Part shown: piece by piece, positions 16,083-20,704 of the stretch
Numbering within the stretch: position 1 is the stretch's first letter
How the letters are laid out: each line of letters starts with the position of its first letter
From: an uncultured Eubacterium sp.
GTDB taxonomy: Bacteria; Bacillota; Clostridia; Lachnospirales; Lachnospiraceae
Assembly: GCA_910585745.1 (NCBI GenBank)
Contig: CAJUFM010000059.1
Coordinates: 1 to 20,704, forward strand
DNA: 20,704 nt
Direction of reading: 5' to 3'
Notes under the pieces: generated by a model
Databases searched by the model: none
Told to the model about the DNA's origin: nothing
The model's input: the letters and a program-made list of their open reading frames with translations, nothing else
Made by a program: the position numbers and the translations under genes

Positions 16083-17260
16083 GAAATTTCATTCGGTTTC
16101 TCGTAAAAAGGATAGTGATCATTATCTACCGTGTCATGTGTGTTGTACTCCCGGTAAACAAAAGACGGATCGTATTTGATTCCAGTCTGGGAAAGAGTTA
16201 TTCGGGAAATCCAAGGCATATTTTTGAGTATATGGTGGAAAATGGTTATCAGGAAAAATGGGAATGCACCTGGTTTTATGAAAGTATTCCTTATCCGATC
16301 CCTGGGGACGGTTACCAGTTCCGCTATGGGCGGCTGCGCTATCTTTATTATATGGCGACAGCAAAGGTATGGGTGTTTGACTGCCGTCAGCCAGAATGGC
16401 TTATAAAGCGGAAAAACTGTTTTTATATCCAGACCTGGCATGGAACGCCGTTAAAAAAACTTGTTCTTGACATGGATAATGTATTCATGATGAATGAGAC
16501 AGACATTGGCACGTATCAGAAGGGCTTTGTGAAAAATGTGCAGATCTGGGATTATCTGATCTCCCAGAACCCATTTTCCACGGCTACCTTCCGGCGCGCT
16601 TTTGCCTTTGATAAAGAGATGTTAGAGATCGGATATCCGAGAAATGACCTGCTGCTTTCAAAAAACAATGAAGAGGATATCTGGCTGTTGAAAAAGCGGC
16701 TGGGGCTGCCACTGGATAAAAAGATCCTTTTATATGCGCCCACATTCCGTGACGATGAATTTGAAGAGAACACCAGCTATAAGTTCAGCCCGAAGCTCTC
16801 TTTTGACCTTCTTATGGAGAGACTTCAGGAAGATTATATACTGATCGTTAAGTATCATTATCTGATCATGGATTATATTGACTGGTTTCCCTATAAAGGA
16901 TTTATTTATCATTTTGACCAGAGCTATGACATAGCGGAGTTGTTTCTTGTGTCTGATATGCTGATCACAGATTATTCTTCTGTTATGTTTGATTACAGCA
17001 TTCTCAAACGGCCGATGTTTTTCTATGCCTACGATCTGGAAAAATACAGAAATGATCTGAGAGGATTTTATTTTGACTATGAGGGTGAGATGCCAGGGCC
17101 GATCTCATCGGATACGGAAGAGCTCATAGACAATATACTGAATCATGATCCAAAGGAGTACGAAGAGCGGTTCGAGAAATTCCATGATAAATATAACATC
17201 TGGGACGATGGAAGAGCATCGGAAAAGGTGGTGAAGCTTATTGAGGAGCTGATCGGGTAA
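16079..17260 (+). CDS. CDP-glycerol glycerophosphotransferase (TagB/TagF-like), single domain, third paralogue
   Basis: A 393-residue protein made only of the Glyphos_transf domain. It starts with a basic and hydrophobic segment ('FIRFLVKRIVIIIYRVMCVV', residues 4-23) likely to anchor it at the membrane, then 'DSSLGKSYSGNPRHIFEYM', which matches 'ESFFGKSYSDSPKYIFEYL' of its neighbours. Key motifs are 'WHGTPLKK' (120-127), 'GYPRND', 'APTFRDDEF' with Phe223 in place of the Trp in the other two, His260 and 'DYSS' (298-301). It transfers phosphoglycerol (or a similar phosphopolyol) to a lipid-linked acceptor; by its size it may be a TagB-like primase while the fusions elongate, which is inference. 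Its ATGA overlap with the previous stop shows translational coupling. Confidence 0.9.
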   Translation: MRNFIRFLVKRIVIIIYRVMCVVLPVNKRRIVFDSSLGKSYSGNPRHIFEYMVENGYQEKWECTWFYESIPYPIPGDGYQFRYGRLRYLYYMATAKVWVFDCRQPEWLIKRKNCFYIQTWHGTPLKKLVLDMDNVFMMNETDIGTYQKGFVKNVQIWDYLISQNPFSTATFRRAFAFDKEMLEIGYPRNDLLLSKNNEEDIWLLKKRLGLPLDKKILLYAPTFRDDEFEENTSYKFSPKLSFDLLMERLQEDYILIVKYHYLIMDYIDWFPYKGFIYHFDQSYDIAELFLVSDMLITDYSSVMFDYSILKRPMFFYAYDLEKYRNDLRGFYFDYEGEMPGPISSDTEELIDNILNHDPKEYEERFEKFHDKYNIWDDGRASEKVVKLIEELIG

Positions 17261-17317
17261 AAAGGTACTGGAGCGGGGACGATTATGTCACTGGATAGAA
17301 AGTAGAGGCGATATTAT

Positions 17318-18619
17318 ATGTATGTGAAACATATTATCTTAACGGCCCTGTTTTTCCTATGTCTGGCCTTACTCCCCGCGCCGCCTGTAGGGGCGGCGGA
17401 GGTAGTAGAGACGGGAACCTGTGGGGAAACGGCTCAGTGGTTCATGTATAACGATGGGACAATGGTTATACGTGGGACAGGAGAGATCGGCACCTCAGAG
17501 CGATTGGTGCGGGCAAGTAAAGAGGATGTAAAAAAAATTGTCGTGGAGGGGGGGATAACCTCGATTGCAGCGGGGACATTTTATGAGTGCAGTGCAGGTG
17601 AAGTGATCCTGCCATATAGTCTTACAAATATAGGAAGTGGGGCATTTCGTTGTTCTAAGATTACAGAATTGTCTATGCCGGATTCGGTTGTCTCAGTTGG
17701 TGGGGGTGCTTTCGCCTCTTGCGATTATTTGGAAAAAGTTCGTCTTTCTCAAAACCTGAAAATATTGAGTGTGGGTATATTTGAATACTCTGACGCTATA
17801 CAGGAGCTGATAATCCCGGACGGTGTAGAGAAGATCTGTAAGGATGCTCTGTCTAAAATGAGGTTTTTGAAGAAACTTGTCATCGGAAGAGGGGTGAGGA
17901 GTATGGACAAGAGCTATATGGATGCTGTGTCGTTGCGCGAGATTCAAAATCATTCTTCACTTGATTTTCGTTTAAAGGAATTTGAGATTGAGACAAACCT
18001 GGTCAAATGGAGTGTAGACGGTGTGAGGACGGATGTCGTGGGAGCAGGGAAAACAGCGTTTGGAAAAGGCAAGAAGTACAAGATAGTGTACAAATATATG
18101 AAGGGCGTCACTTGTCTGGGTAAGCGCCCCTCAAAATATGAATATGGATTCGCTGCAAAAATGCCCGCGGCCAAAAAGAAAGGACATGTATTTTTTGGAT
18201 GGAACTGGAACGAAAAACGGTTTGCGAAATCCACGACATGGATTGAAAGTCTTGACTATGTGCCAGAGGGTGCCAAAGATAAGGGAGCCATCGTTGTCAT
18301 GCCGAGATTTGTAAAGGTGTCAATCAAAAAGAAAAGCAAGAATCGTATTACCATCACGACAGATGCGAGCGAGACACGATGTATACTGGATGGAATCGGT
18401 GTGCGCTACTCCACGGAGCCGACCATGAGAAACTGCAAAAAAATACAAAAATATCTTTCGGGAAAGCCGAAAGGGTACAAAAAGAAATTTACCATAAAAG
18501 CCAAAAAAGGAAAGACGTACTATATCCAGTTCACGTTATATGATGACAAGTATGTCAATAATGAGAATGATAGCAACGACTGGTGTTGGAGTAAATCAAA
18601 AGTGTATAAGATGGGATGA
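17318..18619 (+). CDS. Exported BspA-type leucine-rich-repeat protein
   Basis: A 433-residue protein with a signal peptide (residues 1 to about 26, cut near 'VGAA'). The LRR_5 (BspA-like) region covers about residues 60-215 with repeating units such as 'ITSIAAGTFYEC', 'LTNIGSGAFRCSKITELSMPDSV', 'VVSVGGGAFASCDYLEKVRL' and 'IQELIIPDGVEKI'. The C-terminal half (about 230-433) is Lys-rich, contains 'KKKGHVFFGWNW' and a beta-rich tail ('KKFTIKAKKGKTYYIQFTLYDD') resembling an Ig/fibronectin-like domain. No LPxTG or transmembrane anchor is seen, so attachment would need charge-based binding to the wall. BspA-like proteins often mediate adhesion, but no ligand is predictable. The ATG follows AGAGG. 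It lies 57 bases after the third glycerophosphotransferase, probably in the same transcript. Confidence 0.85.
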   Translation: MYVKHIILTALFFLCLALLPAPPVGAAEVVETGTCGETAQWFMYNDGTMVIRGTGEIGTSERLVRASKEDVKKIVVEGGITSIAAGTFYECSAGEVILPYSLTNIGSGAFRCSKITELSMPDSVVSVGGGAFASCDYLEKVRLSQNLKILSVGIFEYSDAIQELIIPDGVEKICKDALSKMRFLKKLVIGRGVRSMDKSYMDAVSLREIQNHSSLDFRLKEFEIETNLVKWSVDGVRTDVVGAGKTAFGKGKKYKIVYKYMKGVTCLGKRPSKYEYGFAAKMPAAKKKGHVFFGWNWNEKRFAKSTTWIESLDYVPEGAKDKGAIVVMPRFVKVSIKKKSKNRITITTDASETRCILDGIGVRYSTEPTMRNCKKIQKYLSGKPKGYKKKFTIKAKKGKTYYIQFTLYDDKYVNNENDSNDWCWSKSKVYKMG

Positions 18620-18630
18620 TTCCGGTTCCC

Positions 18631-18740
18631 CGGAGGGCTGCGCTTTTCAGCCAGCCCTCTGGTCAGTAAGGTTCCCTATCTGCGGAGCGGAGAATCAGCA
18701 AAGCTGATTCTCCAGAGGGCTGCGTTTCTCAGCCAGCCCT
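18631..18740. repeat. Composite hairpin repeat copy C (bidirectional terminator)
   Basis: Left hairpin: GAGGGCTG/CAGCCCTC (18633-18640 with 18652-18659), loop CGCTTTTCAGC. Core: GTCAGTAAGGTTC and TGCGGAGCG as in copy B, then a perfect GAGAATCAGC/GCTGATTCTC palindrome (18690-18699 with 18703-18712), loop AAA. Right hairpin: GGGCTG/CAGCCC (18717-18722 with 18734-18739), loop CGTTTCTCAGC, followed by TTTTCTC. It separates the convergent LRR and ATPase genes. The ATPase reading frame ends inside the right hairpin. Confidence 0.85.
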
Positions 18741-20704
18741 TTTCTCGAGTTCCACCAGCGGCACCGGCATCAGTGCCAGTATTCCCACCAGGATCCACTG
18801 TGAAACCGACAGGGATGTGGTGTGGAAGATCATCTGCAGTGTGGGAACAGATATGGCAGCGCACTGCAGGGCGATGCAGAAGATCACGCTGAACAGAAGC
18901 TTTTTATTAGTGAAAAATCCAATCTTAAAGATAGAATGGGTGCTGCTTCTCATGTTCAGGGAATGAATCAGCTGGGACAGGGAGAGCACAGCGAAGCACA
19001 TCGTACTTCCTGCGGTATCTCCCCCCAGCATGTATGCGAACAGGGCGAGGGAACCGATGAACATGCCCTCAACGATGATGGTAAACATGCCGCCTCCTCC
19101 GAAGAGTCCTTTCGATGCGGAGACTGGAGGATGGTTCATAATATCGCTTTCCGGTGGTTCCAGTCCCAGGCAGATGGCGGGAAAGGAATCCGTGACCAGA
19201 TTGATGAACAGGAGCTGTACCGGGAGCAGCGGTGCGGCTCTTCCCAGCAGGATAGCCACAAAGATCGTCATGATCTCTCCGATGTTACAGGAAAGGAGAA
19301 AATGGACGGCCTTTTTTATGTTCTGGAAAATTCCCCTGCCCTCTTCCACCGCATCGACAATGGTGGCAAAATTATCGTCCATCAGGATCATATCGGCGGC
19401 ATTTTTTGCCACATCTGTTCCAGATCTGCCCATGGCACAGCCGATATCCGCTTTTTGAAGTGCCGGGGCATCATTGACACCGTCCCCGGTCATGGCGACT
19501 ATCTCTCCATTGTTCTGGAATGCCTTTACCAGACGTACCTTGTGGGCCGGAGAGACCCTGGCAAAAACGGGGTACTGATAGATGACGCGGGAGAGCTCGG
19601 CATCGCTGATCTGATCCAGCTGGGCGCCGCTCATGACCTGGTCGTGATGGCGGCAGATCCCCAGCTTATGGGCAATGGCGGAGGCGGTGACCTGATGGTC
19701 CCCGGTGATCATCACGGGGCGGATCCCGGCGTGGCGGCATTTTGTGACAGCAAATTCCGCTTCTTTTCTGGGAGGATCCATAAAGCCTGCCAGACCGACA
19801 AAAACCATATTTTCCTCGTAGACGGATTTGTCATGTTTCAGGTGGGTGCCGATGTCCTCCCGGCAGGCGAGGGCGAGTACCCGCAGGGCATCCCTGGCAA
19901 ATTCCTGGAAGATCTGTTCGATATTACGTCGAATGCTGTGGGTGATGGGTTTCTTTTCACCATCGATCAAAATATGGCTGCAGCTTTTGAGAATGATCTC
20001 CGGAGCTCCCTTGGTGATGCTCATAAGTCCTTTTGAGGTTTCATGAAATGTAGTCATTCGTTTACGTTTGGAATCAAAGGGAAGTTCATCTTTCAGATGT
20101 CTTTTTCTCTGTTCTGATTCCATGTTAATGGCCAGGGTATCAGCGTATTCCCACAATGCCTTTTCCATGGGATCGATGCCGTGGCTGCACAGGCAGAAAT
20201 AAGTAAACAGCCGCTGGGCGGTGTCCATGGTATAGGTTTTTACCACGGTCATTTTGTTTTCTGTAAGAGTTCCGGTTTTATCCGAGCAGATCACAGTGGC
20301 GCTGCCAAGGGTTTCCACGGCGGGAAGCCTGCGGATGATAGCACGTTTTTTCGCCATCCGCTCCACTCCCAGGGAGAGCATGATCGTGACCAGGGCAGGA
20401 AGGCTCTCCGGGATCGCCGCCACCCCCAGGCTGACGGAGGTCATAAACATGGAAAAGACAGGCTGTTTTTTATATATGCCAAGGACAAACAGGACAAGAC
20501 AGATGATCAGTGCCAGTGTTCCCAGGAGTTTTCCCGTATGGTTTAGTTTTTTCTGGAGTGGGGTATCTGGCGGTGTTTCGGAAGAGATCATTCCGGCAAT
20601 GTGCCCCAGTTCGGTATTCATTCCGGTGGCAGTTACGATGGCAAGACCGTGTCCGGAGATGACAAGTGTTCCAGAAAATGCCATATTGACCTGTTCCGCC
20701 ACTG
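18729..20704 (-). CDS. Calcium-type P-type ATPase (N-terminus outside the window)
   Basis: The 658 C-terminal residues of a P2-type cation pump; the frame is open to the right edge, so about 200-230 N-terminal residues (first helices and part of the actuator domain) are missing. Visible parts: end of the actuator ('NMAFSGTLVISG', 'TGMNTELGHIA'), helix 4 with 'AAIPESLPALVTIMLSLGVERM' (PEG of typical Ca2+ pumps is PES here), the phosphorylation site 'CSDKTGTLTENKM' (Asp codon 20280-20282), the hinge 'MTGDGVNDAPALQKADIGCAMG', and helix 6 'NLVTDSFPAICLGLEPPE' with Asn and Asp of the cation site. It probably exports Ca2+. The stop TGA and last residues 'KRAG' are encoded in hairpin repeat C. Confidence 0.92.
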   Translation of the reverse strand, partial: VAEQVNMAFSGTLVISGHGLAIVTATGMNTELGHIAGMISSETPPDTPLQKKLNHTGKLLGTLALIICLVLFVLGIYKKQPVFSMFMTSVSLGVAAIPESLPALVTIMLSLGVERMAKKRAIIRRLPAVETLGSATVICSDKTGTLTENKMTVVKTYTMDTAQRLFTYFCLCSHGIDPMEKALWEYADTLAINMESEQRKRHLKDELPFDSKRKRMTTFHETSKGLMSITKGAPEIILKSCSHILIDGEKKPITHSIRRNIEQIFQEFARDALRVLALACREDIGTHLKHDKSVYEENMVFVGLAGFMDPPRKEAEFAVTKCRHAGIRPVMITGDHQVTASAIAHKLGICRHHDQVMSGAQLDQISDAELSRVIYQYPVFARVSPAHKVRLVKAFQNNGEIVAMTGDGVNDAPALQKADIGCAMGRSGTDVAKNAADMILMDDNFATIVDAVEEGRGIFQNIKKAVHFLLSCNIGEIMTIFVAILLGRAAPLLPVQLLFINLVTDSFPAICLGLEPPESDIMNHPPVSASKGLFGGGGMFTIIVEGMFIGSLALFAYMLGGDTAGSTMCFAVLSLSQLIHSLNMRSSTHSIFKIGFFTNKKLLFSVIFCIALQCAAISVPTLQMIFHTTSLSVSQWILVGILALMPVPLVELEKRAG

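Noticed and set aside
18822..20036. A 404-codon open frame on the plus strand
   Set aside because: It is antisense to the P-type ATPase, whose phosphorylation and hinge motifs are intact on the minus strand.

Overview
The window looks like chromosomal DNA of a Gram-positive Clostridia member, most likely a Lachnospiraceae-type gut anaerobe. This is an inference from moderate G+C, strong AGGAGG ribosome binding sites, sigma-A-like promoters, a DapL-type aminotransferase, a DinB of the 'HIDVNNAYLSWEAV' type, a DUF1002 (YpuA-like) exported protein, a BspA-type leucine-rich-repeat protein and TagF-like glycerophosphotransferases. I see no phage, plasmid, transposase, CRISPR, rRNA or tRNA gene. 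Both edges cut features: a hairpin repeat on the left and a P-type ATPase on the right.

Layout. 1-98: hairpin repeat/terminator (copy A). 99-695 (-): DedA membrane protein. 810-5673 (+): promoter, exported L,D-transpeptidase, leucyl-tRNA synthetase and an overlapping MATE exporter. 5687-5809: composite hairpin repeat (copy B) between convergent genes. 5806-8857 (-): a FliK-like protein of unknown role downstream of the Y-family polymerase gene dinB. 8880-8944: back-to-back promoters, with a SOS-box-like palindrome in the dinB promoter. 8977-11170 (+): dapL and a DUF1002 protein. 11171-11486: a leader without genes, carrying two 29-bp promoter/hairpin repeats. 11487-17260 (+): three tandem TagF/TagB-like glycerophosphotransferases, the first two fused to an N-terminal family-2 glycosyltransferase. 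17318-18619 (+): exported leucine-rich-repeat protein. 18631-18740: composite hairpin repeat (copy C). 18729-20704 (-): Ca2+-type P-type ATPase, N-terminus off the window.

The main theme is the cell envelope. DapL makes the diaminopimelate used in peptidoglycan. The L,D-transpeptidase probably cross-links or modifies peptidoglycan. DedA proteins are linked to lipid-carrier recycling. The three glycerophosphotransferases probably build a phosphoglycerol (teichoic-acid-like) or similar phosphopolyol surface polymer. The LRR protein is a likely surface or secreted product. None of these is proven to act with the others.

The most unusual material is non-coding. A hairpin family occurs three times. 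Its 11-base loop (CG-N-TT-Y-TCAGC) is conserved while the stem changes by compensatory base pairs, and two copies enclose a perfect 10-bp palindrome whose 3-base loop is TTT in one and AAA in the other. One copy supplies the stop codon of the ATPase. Next in interest are the two GT2-glycerophosphotransferase fusions, one with a roughly 75-residue acidic/Ser-rich insertion inside its GT2 domain, and the twin repeats upstream of that cluster.
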